A DNA stretch of 64,000 nt from DASRQK01 sp040392005 (GTDB taxonomy: Bacteria > Bacteroidota > Bacteroidia > Sphingobacteriales > Sphingobacteriaceae): NCBI GenBank assembly GCA_040392005.1, contig JBEBWT010000003.1, forward strand, positions 59,344-123,343, given 5' to 3'. Positions within the stretch are counted from its first letter, which is position 1, and each line of letters opens with the position of its first letter. Below the pieces are notes generated by a model. The model searched no databases. It saw only the letters and a list, made by a program, of their open reading frames with translations, and was not told the origin of the DNA. A program made the translations under genes and the position numbers. Shown in pieces: positions 42,227-50,929 of this stretch.

Positions 42227-43567
42227 ATGTTTCAGAATTTACAGGATAAGTTAGACAGGGCCTTCAAAGTACTGAAAGGTCAGGGGAATATTACGGAGAT
42301 CAACGTGGCCGAGACCATGAAGGAGATCCGCAAGGCGTTGCTGGATGCTGACGTCAATTATAAGACAGCCAAAGCATTTACCGATGAGGTAAGACAGAAG
42401 GCACTGGGCCAGAATGTACTGACCAGCATTTCGCCGGGACAGTTGCTGACCAAGATCATGAACGATGAGCTGACCGCGCTCATGGGGGGGGAGGTGACCG
42501 AGCTGGATCTTTCCAAAAATCCGACCGTCATTCTGATTGCCGGACTCAATGGTGCGGGTAAAACGACTTTTTCGGGCAAGCTGGCCAATTACCTCAAGCA
42601 AAAGAAAGGCAGGAAGCCCCTGCTGGTGGCCGGTGACGTCTATCGTCCGGCCGCGATCAACCAATTGCAGGTGCTGGCAGAGCAGATCGGAGTCCCGGTT
42701 TATGCGGATCTCGAATCCAAAGATCCGGTCGCAATTGCCAAAGCAGGGGTGGATGAAGCCAAACGGAATGGTCACAATGTAGTGATAGTGGATACGGCGG
42801 GACGGTTGGCCATTGATGAAGCGCTGATGAATGAAATTGCGGCCGTACGTGATATTACCCAGCCGCATGAGATCCTGTTTGTGGTGGATGCGATGACGGG
42901 CCAGGATGCGGTCAATACCGCCAAAGCCTTCAACGATCGCCTGGATTTTACCGGGGTGGTGCTGACCAAGCTGGACGGTGATACCCGTGGTGGTGCGGCT
43001 CTTTCCATCAAATCGGTCGTCAATAAACCCATTAAGTTTATCGGGACGGGTGAGAAAATGGAGGCACTGGATGTCTTCTATCCGGATCGGATGGCTTCCC
43101 GGATTCTGGGAATGGGGGATGTGGTCTCTTTGGTAGAGCGCGCACAGCAGCAGTTTGACGAGAAGGAAGCCGCAGAATTGCAGCGCAAGATCCGCAAGAA
43201 TAAGTTTGATTTCAATGATTTCAGGGGCCAGATACAGCAGATCAAGAAAATGGGTAATATGAAAGATCTGATGGGGATGATTCCGGGAGTGGGGAAAGCG
43301 ATCAAAGATGTGGATATTGATGATAATGCCTTTACCCCGATCGAAGCAATGATCAACTCCATGACCCCGTACGAGCGGGAGAATCCGGATGTGATCGACC
43401 AGCACCGACGGGCCCGGATCGCCAAAGGATCGGGTACGGATCTGGTGGAAGTCAATAAGCTGATGAAACAGTTTGGCGATATGCGGAAGGTGATGAAACA
43501 AATGTCCAATCCGGCAGCAATGTCCAAGATGATGCGGGGAATGCCCCGGCCACCAATGGGCAGGTAA
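42227..43567 (+). CDS. ffh: signal recognition particle protein Ffh (SRP54)
   Basis: 446 residues. N domain (about 1-95), GTPase G domain with G1 GLNGAGKTTFSGKLA (106-120), DTAGRLAIDE and TKLDGDTRGG, and a Met-rich M domain (about 300-446) that binds 4.5S RNA and signal sequences (MGNMKDLMGMIPGVG; MRKVMKQMSNPAAMSKMMRGM). Targets membrane proteins to SecYEG. Followed by a strong terminator. Confidence 0.98.
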   Translation: MFQNLQDKLDRAFKVLKGQGNITEINVAETMKEIRKALLDADVNYKTAKAFTDEVRQKALGQNVLTSISPGQLLTKIMNDELTALMGGEVTELDLSKNPTVILIAGLNGAGKTTFSGKLANYLKQKKGRKPLLVAGDVYRPAAINQLQVLAEQIGVPVYADLESKDPVAIAKAGVDEAKRNGHNVVIVDTAGRLAIDEALMNEIAAVRDITQPHEILFVVDAMTGQDAVNTAKAFNDRLDFTGVVLTKLDGDTRGGAALSIKSVVNKPIKFIGTGEKMEALDVFYPDRMASRILGMGDVVSLVERAQQQFDEKEAAELQRKIRKNKFDFNDFRGQIQQIKKMGNMKDLMGMIPGVGKAIKDVDIDDNAFTPIEAMINSMTPYERENPDVIDQHRRARIAKGSGTDLVEVNKLMKQFGDMRKVMKQMSNPAAMSKMMRGMPRPPMGR

Positions 43568-43636
43568 TCAACCGGCGCAGACAGTTACAAAGCCGATGGG
43601 CAGACAAAATGAATATTAATTTTTTATAAAATTTAC

Positions 43637-43664
43637 AAAAAAGCTATGCACGCATAGCTTTTTT
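43637..43664 (+). terminator. bidirectional-type terminator after ffh
   Basis: AAAAAAGCTATG (43637-43648) and CATAGCTTTTTT (43653-43664) form a perfect 12-bp stem with a 4-nt loop and built-in A and T tracts. It is the strongest terminator in the window. Confidence 0.88.
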
Positions 43665-43719
43665 GTTTAAATTTGGATCCATAAATATCCGTTGATTAGG
43701 ATAAAAAAACCAATTGACT

Positions 43720-44862
43720 ATGCTTTTTGAATTGACCGAAGAACAAAAAATGATCCGGGACGCAGCACGGGAATTTGCCCAGAATGAGTTGAAACCCGGA
43801 GTCATCGAAAGAGACGAATTGCAAAAATTTCCTGCTGAACAGATCAAAAAACTGGGTGAACTGGGCTTTCTGGGAATGATGGTGGACCCGGCTTACGGTG
43901 GTGCCGGTCTGGATGCCGTATCTTATGTGCTGGCGATGGAAGAATTATCAAAAATCGATGCATCGGCCTCCGTCGTGGTTTCGGTCAATAACTCTTTGGT
44001 TTGTTTTGGCCTTGATAGATATGGGAATGAATTTCAGAAAGAAAAATATCTGAAACCCCTGGCTTCCGGCCAGCAGATCGGTGCTTTCTGTCTTTCAGAA
44101 CCGGAGGCCGGCTCGGATGCCACATCCCAAAGGACTACTGCCGAGGACAAAGGAGATTATTATTTGTTGAACGGCACCAAAAACTGGATTACCAATGGGG
44201 GTACGGCATCCACTTATCTGGTGATTGCCCAGACCGATCCGGCCAAAGGACACCGGGGCATTAATGTGCTGATCGTGGAGAAGGGAATGGAAGGGTTCAC
44301 CATTGGTCCCAAAGAAAATAAACTCGGAATCCGGGGTTCGGACACCCATTCACTGATGTTTACCGATGTGAAAGTGCCGAAGGAAAACCGGATCGGTGAA
44401 GACGGCTTTGGATTTAAGTTTGCCATGCAGACCCTGGAAGGGGGACGTATCGGGATTGCTTCCCAGGCATTGGGGATTGCCTCCGGTGCTTATGAGCTGG
44501 CGGTGGCCTATGCCAAAGAGCGTAAGGCTTTTGGCAAACCCATTGCGGAGCATCAGGCGATCCAGTTCAAGCTGGCCGATATGGCGACCGAGATCGAAGC
44601 AGCCCGGCTGCTCTGCCTGAAAGCCGCCTGGCTAAAGGATCAGGGGCAGCCCTACGCCCAGGCTTCCTCCATGGCAAAATTGTTCGCTTCGGATGTGGCC
44701 ATGCGTACGACCGTGGAGGCAGTACAGATCCACGGGGGCTATGGCTTTGTCAAGGAATACCATGTGGAACGCCTGATGCGGGATGCCAAGATTACGCAAA
44801 TCTATGAGGGGACTTCCGAGATCCAGAAGATCGTGATCTCCAGGGAAGTGCTCAAAGGCTGA
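43720..44862 (+). CDS. acyl-CoA dehydrogenase (short-chain/butyryl type)
   Basis: 380 residues from the ATG at 43720; a TTG two codons upstream is also in frame. FAD enzyme of beta-oxidation. CLSEPEAGSDA (FAD/substrate loop), WITNGG, and the catalytic Glu in QIYEGTSEIQ near the C-terminus place it with short-chain and isovaleryl-type dehydrogenases. The electron acceptor ETF is not nearby. Convergent with the CoA-transferase gene, 4 nt apart, so it may act on related acyl-CoA substrates, but that is inference. A TAAATTTG -7-like element lies at 43668-43675. Confidence 0.92.
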   Translation: MLFELTEEQKMIRDAAREFAQNELKPGVIERDELQKFPAEQIKKLGELGFLGMMVDPAYGGAGLDAVSYVLAMEELSKIDASASVVVSVNNSLVCFGLDRYGNEFQKEKYLKPLASGQQIGAFCLSEPEAGSDATSQRTTAEDKGDYYLLNGTKNWITNGGTASTYLVIAQTDPAKGHRGINVLIVEKGMEGFTIGPKENKLGIRGSDTHSLMFTDVKVPKENRIGEDGFGFKFAMQTLEGGRIGIASQALGIASGAYELAVAYAKERKAFGKPIAEHQAIQFKLADMATEIEAARLLCLKAAWLKDQGQPYAQASSMAKLFASDVAMRTTVEAVQIHGGYGFVKEYHVERLMRDAKITQIYEGTSEIQKIVISREVLKG

Positions 44863-44866
44863 GTTT

Positions 44867-46150
44867 TCAGGGCATTATTTTGTACCGCTCAAAAAACGCC
44901 TGCGCCAGGGATTCCCGGTGATCGGGGTGGGCAATGCTGATCAGGGCTTTCCCTCTTTGTTTCAGATTCATGCCAAACAGATTGACAATACCATGCTCTG
45001 TAATGACCCAGTGCACATGTCCCCTGGTGGTCACCACCCCGGCGCCCTCTTTCAGGTAAGGCACAATGCGGGACTGGCCTTTGGATGTGATGGACGGCAG
45101 GGCGATGATCGGTTTGCCCCCTTCGGATAGGGAAGCCCCTCTGATAAAATCCATCTGACCCCCGATACCCGAAAATTGATAGGTGCCAATGGAGTCCGCA
45201 CACACCTGTCCCGTGAGGTCGATCTCGATGGCACTGTTGATTGCTGTCATTCTGGGATTCTGGCGAATGACAGCCGTGTCGTTTACATAAGCGATGTCCA
45301 TCACCAGCATTTTGGGATTGTCATGCACAAAATCATAGAGTTTGCGGGTGCCTGCCAGAAATCCGGTAAGGGTCCGGCCCTTTTTGACCTTTTTGAGACT
45401 GTTGTCTATCACCCCGCTTTGAAGCAGGGGAATCACCCCGTCGGAAAGCATTTCGGTATGTATGCCCAGATGCCTGTGTCCGGTCAGATTTTGCAGTACC
45501 TGGTCCGGTATGCTGCCGATACCCATCTGCAAAGTCGCTCCATCTTCGATCAGGGAAGCCACATTATACCCTATCACCCTGATGGCATCGGTTGTTTTCT
45601 GGGAATAGTCAATTTCAGGAAGGTCTATTTCCTGATAAACGAGGTGATGGATGTCTTGTACCGAGATAAACCCGTTCCCATGCGTGCGGGGCATTTTCGG
45701 ATTCACCAAAGCAATGATCTTCCGGGCATTTTCCACTGCGGCTTTTGCGATATCTACCGAGGTGCCCAGGGAGCAATAACCATGCTGATCCGGTGCGGAT
45801 ACCTGAATGAGCGCCACGTCCAGTGTCAGTATTTTCTGGTGGAACAATTGAGGGATCTGGCTCAGGAATACCGGGACATAATCACCGCCATTCTCATTCA
45901 CCAGTGACCGGATATTCTGACTGACAAACAGGGAATTGAAATAAAAACTCTTTTTGAATTCCGGTGTATTGAAATTGATATCACCCAGATTGGTAATGCT
46001 TACCAACTCCACATTGCGGAGCTCCTGGTGTCTATCCAGCAACGCTTTTACCAGGGGAATAGGAGTTGCGGCACTGCCGTGGATAAATACCCGGTCCCCC
46101 GATTGCACGCAGGTCAATGCCTCTGCCGCTGTTATATAGTCTGCTTTCAT
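44867..46150 (-). CDS. acetyl-CoA hydrolase/CoA-transferase family protein
   Basis: 427 residues of the family that contains 4-hydroxybutyrate CoA-transferase and acetyl-CoA hydrolase. The two halves of the fold are visible, with APDQHGYCSLGTSVD in the first and the catalytic Glu233 in GIHTEMLSDG in the second. Later GKPIIALPSITSKG and VTTRGHVHWVITEHGI are family-typical. Substrates cannot be read from sequence: acetate, propionate, succinate or butyrate type are all possible. Start has several Met-free codons before; the ATG at 46150 fits. Confidence 0.87.
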   Translation of the reverse strand: MKADYITAAEALTCVQSGDRVFIHGSAATPIPLVKALLDRHQELRNVELVSITNLGDINFNTPEFKKSFYFNSLFVSQNIRSLVNENGGDYVPVFLSQIPQLFHQKILTLDVALIQVSAPDQHGYCSLGTSVDIAKAAVENARKIIALVNPKMPRTHGNGFISVQDIHHLVYQEIDLPEIDYSQKTTDAIRVIGYNVASLIEDGATLQMGIGSIPDQVLQNLTGHRHLGIHTEMLSDGVIPLLQSGVIDNSLKKVKKGRTLTGFLAGTRKLYDFVHDNPKMLVMDIAYVNDTAVIRQNPRMTAINSAIEIDLTGQVCADSIGTYQFSGIGGQMDFIRGASLSEGGKPIIALPSITSKGQSRIVPYLKEGAGVVTTRGHVHWVITEHGIVNLFGMNLKQRGKALISIAHPDHRESLAQAFFERYKIMP

Positions 46151-46281
46151 TCCTGTTATTTTTTATTCAGAATAAATTTTTTGCAAAAATAGCAATTTGG
46201 AAACGATAACGTTACTATCTTTATCGTGGATTTCAACGTGTTGATCATCCTGAAAAACCTTTTATTTTGACCTGAAAAATT

Positions 46282-48231
46282 ATGAATCGATTTTCATTGC
46301 TCATCCTGTTATTGTTTTGCTGCAAACCAGGATATAATCAGACTGCATTGGAACGTCAGATCGACAGTTTGAAAAACGAACTCCGGAAAGAACTTCCTGA
46401 TCTGGAGAAGGCGAAGATTTATGGGGATCTGTCCTGGTATTACAATACTGTTTCGGTTGATTCTGCCTATCACTATGGTACACAGGCCCTGGAGATGGCC
46501 AGGCAACTGCAGGACCGAAAGCTGATCGCCCAGTCTCTGAGTGATATGGGTGCGATTTATTTCGTCAAAGGCGAAATTGATCAGGCCCTGGCGCATTATG
46601 AAGAGTCCCGGGAAGTCAGGGAAGCAGACGGGGATCTGGAGGGGATCGCATCCCTGGATTTTAAGATCGGGGCAGTCTATTACCGGAAAATGGATCTGGA
46701 AAAATCCATGAAGTATTACCTGGAGTCCTTGCAGTACTACGAACAGGCCAAGAATGAAAGTGTCATTGCAAACCTGCACAGCAATATTGCGGTGGTATAT
46801 ACGGCTTTGCGCAATTATCCCAAGGCATTGGATTTTCTCAAAAAGGGAGAAGCTTATTTTGAAGCGAACAACATGGATGCCCAGCTTGCCAACAACACAC
46901 TTGCCACGGGCAACGTGCTTGTTTCCTTGCAGGATACGACTGGGGCGATCGATTACTATAAAAAAACCCTGGAAATCGCCGGGCGAAGCGGGCATTTTAT
47001 TGCAGAGGCTGCTGCTTATAACAATCTGGGTTCCATTTATACCGAACTGGGCGATCACCGCTTGGCTATATCGTACGTCAAAAAGGCACTTGAGATCAGA
47101 AACCGTGAAAAACTCGAATCGGATGCGGCCAGTGCCAATATTACACTGGCCATCAACCACACGAGGCTCGGTGATTATCATCAGGCAAAAACGCTGTTAC
47201 TGCATAGCCTGGCCCATTTTGAGAAAACCGGGTTCAGTGAGAAACTGGGGACGGTCTATTTTCAGCTGATCGCCGCATATGCCGGATTGAGTAAGATGGA
47301 CAGTGTATTCCACTATATGAATCTTTTTGTCCAGAATGCATCCAATGTACTGGACGAAAAAGTGATCGAGGTGAGCAATGAGCTGGAGACTAAATACCAA
47401 ACCGAAAAGAAGGAACAGCAAATCGAGCTCCTCAATCAGGAGACGGCTATGCAGCAGTTGCAATTGCGCAACAGGAACTTGTTGCTGCTGGCAGCATTGA
47501 TCCTGCTGTTGGCCGGGGGATTTGCTGCTTATATGATATTCAAGCAACGCAGGCTGAAAGCGGCTGCGCGGCTGCAGCAGGAGATCAACCGACAGCAAGA
47601 ACAGGCGACCAGGGCCGTGCTGGATGCTGAGGAAAACGAACGGAGGCGTATTGCAGGCGATCTGCATGACGGGGTAGGACAGATCCTTTCGGCCGCGCTG
47701 CTCAATCTAAAGTTTATGAATAAGGGGCTGAAGGAAGGCAAGCCGGTCGATACAGCTATCGTGGACGACGCCATCCATCTGGTGGAGAATAGCTATGATG
47801 AAATGCGCAGTATTTCGCACCAAATGATGCCAAACGCCCTGGTCAAATCCGGTTTGGTATCTGCCGTCAGAGAGTTTGTCAATCAGATCGACAGTAGGGT
47901 ACTCAACATTAGTCTGAGTGTATCGGGTCTGGATGACCGCCTGGATGGCCAGACCGAAACCGTCCTGTACCGGGTCATTCAGGAAAGTGTCAATAATGTC
48001 ATCAAGCATTCGCAGGCATCACACCTGAGCATACAGCTCGCAAATGATGCGGAAGGGACGACGTTGGCGATAGAAGACAATGGTATTGGTTTTGATACAG
48101 CGGCGATCGATTGGAACAGCAGTGGGCTTGGGCTTCAGAATATGCGGAGCAGGCTTGAGATACTGAAAGGGGTGATGGAGATTGATTCCCATCCGGGCAG
48201 GGGTACGCTGATTACTATTTTTGTTCCTTAA
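46282..48231 (+). CDS. TPR sensor histidine kinase, HisKA_3 (NarX/DesK-like) type
   Basis: 649 residues. Signal peptide (about 1-19), six or seven TPR units (about 45-345), a coiled-coil linker (about 357-398), one transmembrane helix (399-420), a HisKA_3 dimerisation domain with the phospho-His462 in ERRRIAGDLHDGVGQILS, and a HATPase_c domain with VIQESVNNVIKHSQA, IEDNGIGFD and GLGLQNMRSRL. The TPR part is therefore outside the cytoplasmic membrane. This class usually pairs with a LuxR-type regulator, but none is adjacent. A TATCTTTA -7-like element lies at 46216-46223. Confidence 0.9.
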   Translation: MNRFSLLILLLFCCKPGYNQTALERQIDSLKNELRKELPDLEKAKIYGDLSWYYNTVSVDSAYHYGTQALEMARQLQDRKLIAQSLSDMGAIYFVKGEIDQALAHYEESREVREADGDLEGIASLDFKIGAVYYRKMDLEKSMKYYLESLQYYEQAKNESVIANLHSNIAVVYTALRNYPKALDFLKKGEAYFEANNMDAQLANNTLATGNVLVSLQDTTGAIDYYKKTLEIAGRSGHFIAEAAAYNNLGSIYTELGDHRLAISYVKKALEIRNREKLESDAASANITLAINHTRLGDYHQAKTLLLHSLAHFEKTGFSEKLGTVYFQLIAAYAGLSKMDSVFHYMNLFVQNASNVLDEKVIEVSNELETKYQTEKKEQQIELLNQETAMQQLQLRNRNLLLLAALILLLAGGFAAYMIFKQRRLKAAARLQQEINRQQEQATRAVLDAEENERRRIAGDLHDGVGQILSAALLNLKFMNKGLKEGKPVDTAIVDDAIHLVENSYDEMRSISHQMMPNALVKSGLVSAVREFVNQIDSRVLNISLSVSGLDDRLDGQTETVLYRVIQESVNNVIKHSQASHLSIQLANDAEGTTLAIEDNGIGFDTAAIDWNSSGLGLQNMRSRLEILKGVMEIDSHPGRGTLITIFVP

Positions 48232-48286
48232 ACCCTCGCGGAATGTGGATCAAACCCAAAATAGAAGGGCTAATGCCTGATCCGGG

Positions 48287-48931
48287 TTAAAGTATCATAT
48301 TCTTTTCGTAGTACCTGCAGAACCAACTGATAGGGCAGATCTCACACTTTGGCTTGCGGGCCACACAGATATAACGGCCGTGCAGGATAAGCCAGTGATG
48401 GGCAACATGAATAGTTTCCTGTGGCAGGTTTTTCACCAGTTCCTTCTCCACGGCAAGCGGGGTTTTGGCATTGGTGGTCAGCCCGATGCGGTTTGCTACC
48501 CGGAATACATGGGTATCAACGGCCATGGCCGGGGCATGATATACTACGGATGCGATCACATTGGCTGTTTTGCGTCCGACTCCCGGAAGTTTTTGCAACT
48601 CTTCCACTTTTTCGGGTACCATACCTCCAAAATCACTGACCAGCATTTGCGCCATACCGACCAGGTGTTTCGCCTTGTTGTTGGGGTAGCTGATGCTCCG
48701 GATATAGGAAAACACTTCTTCCACCGAAGCTGCCGCCAGGCTTTCCACTTCCGGGAAACGCTCAAACAGAGCTGGGGTCACCATGTTTACACGTTTGTCA
48801 GTGCACTGGGCCGACAGGATTACAGCGACCAGCAGCTCGTAGGAACTTTTATAATCCAGTTCCGTTTTGGCTTCCGGATGATGGGAGGAAAAGTAGGAAA
48901 CAAAAGCCTGATACCGTTCCTTTTTTCGCAT
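48287..48931 (-). CDS. nth: endonuclease III
   Basis: 214 residues. DNA glycosylase and AP lyase for oxidised pyrimidines. Helix-hairpin-helix LPGVGRKTANV with catalytic Lys121, Asp139 in AVDTHVFR, and a C-terminal 4Fe-4S cluster C-x6-C-x2-C-x5-C at 189, 196, 199 and 205. The ATG overlaps the stop codon of the preceding subtilase gene by one base. Confidence 0.96.
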   Translation of the reverse strand: MRKKERYQAFVSYFSSHHPEAKTELDYKSSYELLVAVILSAQCTDKRVNMVTPALFERFPEVESLAAASVEEVFSYIRSISYPNNKAKHLVGMAQMLVSDFGGMVPEKVEELQKLPGVGRKTANVIASVVYHAPAMAVDTHVFRVANRIGLTTNAKTPLAVEKELVKNLPQETIHVAHHWLILHGRYICVARKPKCEICPISWFCRYYEKNMIL

Positions 48932-50583
48932 TATCGGTCTGCCTCCTGTGCCACAATTTCCTTTGTCCCCAACTGGGCTATCTTTTCGGCCAGTACCAAT
49001 GCATGATAGGCATTGACTACTCCTCCGGTGACACTGATATCGGTCATCCGGACCCGTTTGTTGCGGCCATCCGATCCCTTGACCCGCACCCTGTGCTTGA
49101 CGGGAGTGACGGATTGCATGATAATATCTTTCACCTGCAAGGCTGAGAGTCCGGGATAGTAAGATCGGATCAGGCCTGCCAGACCGGCTACCACCGGGGC
49201 GGCCATACTGGTTCCCTGCGCATCTTCATAGGTGGACTCAGGCATGGTGGAATAGATTTTTACGCCCGGAGCAAAAACATCGACCGACTTTTTTCCATAA
49301 TTTGAAAAAGTGGCCACCAGGTTTTTGTCATTTTTCCAGTGGGTCGCACCCACCGTAATCCAGGTGTCGGCTGTACCCTGATTGATTCCCAGACTGTCCA
49401 CAAAGTGCTTGTTGGGGAAATTTGGATTCCGGTCCAGATCCAATCCATCATTGCCTGCGGCATGTACGATGAGTACATCCTGTTCCATAGCAAACCGGAC
49501 AGCCTCATCCACCGCCCGTTTATCTTTGGGAAAGCTTTTTCCAAAACTCATATTGATCACCCTGGCACCGTTTTCAACGGCATACCGGATGGCATTGGCC
49601 ACATCCTTATCCCGCTCGTCTCCGTCCGGTACGGCCCGCAGGGACATAATCTGTACATCCTGTACGATCCCCTGGATCCCCAGACCATTATCCCGCACCG
49701 CACCTATGATGCCGGCCACATGGGTCCCGTGATCGGCATCCGGGCCTTTGACATCCGGATTGCCATAATTACGCTCGTGGCTGTCTTCGTAATGATCTCC
49801 CACAATCGGCCTGGAATCGTATTCTTTGTTGAGGTGATAATTGATCTGATTGTCAAAATACTCGATTGCTTCTTCCAGTTCTTCATAAAACTTATCGAAG
49901 TCCGGCTCATCCTTCAGTTCGGATTTGATCACTTTCAATACCTGCTTCTCCAGATCATTCTGCGCCTTGTATTTGCCGAAATCTGCCCTGGACGGAGTCT
50001 CCTTGCCTATTTTGGTTTTGATAATGTCAGTCGTGCGTTTCAGGATATGATAGCTGATCTGCCCGCTTTGTGCGCGGTTCAGCTTGTTGGCATAATCTGT
50101 CACCATGCGTTGATAGGCCTCAAATTCCCTTCTTTCCTGTTCTCCCAACGAAGTAGAAGGCAGGACCGAAATGTATTTGGGTTCGTATTGCCGCATCAGT
50201 CGGGTCACTTCCAGATTGTCATACTGTACATTTTCTCCATTGGCATTGCCCAGAAAATTCCAGCCATATTTGTCATTGATATAACCATTGCCATCGGCAT
50301 CAACTCCATTGCCCAGACTGTCGCGTACATTGATCCAGAGATTGTCCTTCAGATCCTCGTGTTCCACATCCACTCCTCCATCGATCACGGCCACGATCAC
50401 CGGCACGGACTTTTTGGTTTTCAGCAACAGATCATAGGCTTTTTCGGTGCTGATCCCCAGCACCCCATTGGTTGTCAGGTCCAGATTGTGCCAGTTGGCA
50501 GGTGGCGTGTCTTTTTTCTGGGCATGCAGCCCGAACGGAATGGATAAAAGGAGAAGGGTATAAATCCAGTTTTTTATATTCAT
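48931..50583 (-). CDS. secreted subtilisin-family serine protease (S8) with large insertion
   Basis: 550 residues with a signal peptide (about 1-21, GLHAQ). The catalytic triad is complete: Asp68 (VAVIDGG), His285 (DADHGTHVAG) and Ser459 (GTSMAAP), with the oxyanion Asn378 (HAAGNDG). Between Asp and His lies an insertion of about 170 residues (110-280) that is charged and mostly helical, much longer than in subtilisin. There is no inhibitor-type propeptide before the Asp and no Por secretion C-terminal domain. The gene is followed by nth with a 1-nt overlap and preceded by the small membrane protein gene. Confidence 0.92.
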   Translation of the reverse strand: MNIKNWIYTLLLLSIPFGLHAQKKDTPPANWHNLDLTTNGVLGISTEKAYDLLLKTKKSVPVIVAVIDGGVDVEHEDLKDNLWINVRDSLGNGVDADGNGYINDKYGWNFLGNANGENVQYDNLEVTRLMRQYEPKYISVLPSTSLGEQERREFEAYQRMVTDYANKLNRAQSGQISYHILKRTTDIIKTKIGKETPSRADFGKYKAQNDLEKQVLKVIKSELKDEPDFDKFYEELEEAIEYFDNQINYHLNKEYDSRPIVGDHYEDSHERNYGNPDVKGPDADHGTHVAGIIGAVRDNGLGIQGIVQDVQIMSLRAVPDGDERDKDVANAIRYAVENGARVINMSFGKSFPKDKRAVDEAVRFAMEQDVLIVHAAGNDGLDLDRNPNFPNKHFVDSLGINQGTADTWITVGATHWKNDKNLVATFSNYGKKSVDVFAPGVKIYSTMPESTYEDAQGTSMAAPVVAGLAGLIRSYYPGLSALQVKDIIMQSVTPVKHRVRVKGSDGRNKRVRMTDISVTGGVVNAYHALVLAEKIAQLGTKEIVAQEADR

Positions 50584-50611
50584 GGGTCAATTTGTATAGG
50601 GTGTAGGTTAC

Positions 50612-50827
50612 TCAACGGGCGTTTTCCGCATCTTGTTTTCGCTGTTCAAAATTGTTGGCGGCATTACGGCTGGCCTTTGTAGAAACGATCAAGGCCACGA
50701 TGACCATGATGGCTATCAGAATAATGCCCAGCCAGCCCTTCTTTTTATCCTGCTTCATCATCCAAAGCAGAAAGGCGACCAGAGGGACCAGAAATATCAG
50801 AAAAAAAAACCAGCTCGTTGAAATCAT
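50612..50827 (-). CDS. small membrane protein with two helices, unknown function
   Basis: 71 residues from the ATG at 50827; a TTG 12 codons upstream is in frame but less likely. Two hydrophobic helices (about 4-23 and 31-50) with a short basic loop KQDKKKG between them, then a polar C-terminus rich in Asn, Glu and Gln. The pattern is of a hairpin membrane protein with both ends on the same side. It lies 28 nt upstream of the subtilase on the same strand; a functional link is only a guess. Confidence 0.7.
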   Translation of the reverse strand: MISTSWFFFLIFLVPLVAFLLWMMKQDKKKGWLGIILIAIMVIVALIVSTKASRNAANNFEQRKQDAENAR

Positions 50828-50929
50828 AATTACAAATTTCGTAATAATACTTTGTCCCTGCAAACCCTGAAGGGTGATTTAAGGTGATTTAACAGATAAG
50901 GGTGGTTTAACCCAGATTCCGCATTAGGT

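Noticed and set aside
42251..43501. 416-codon minus-strand frame opposite ffh
   Set aside because: Antisense shadow of a conserved gene, with no recognisable domain; long shadows are common at this base composition.
49339..50547. 402-codon plus-strand frame opposite the subtilase
   Set aside because: Antisense shadow; the subtilase triad on the other strand is complete.
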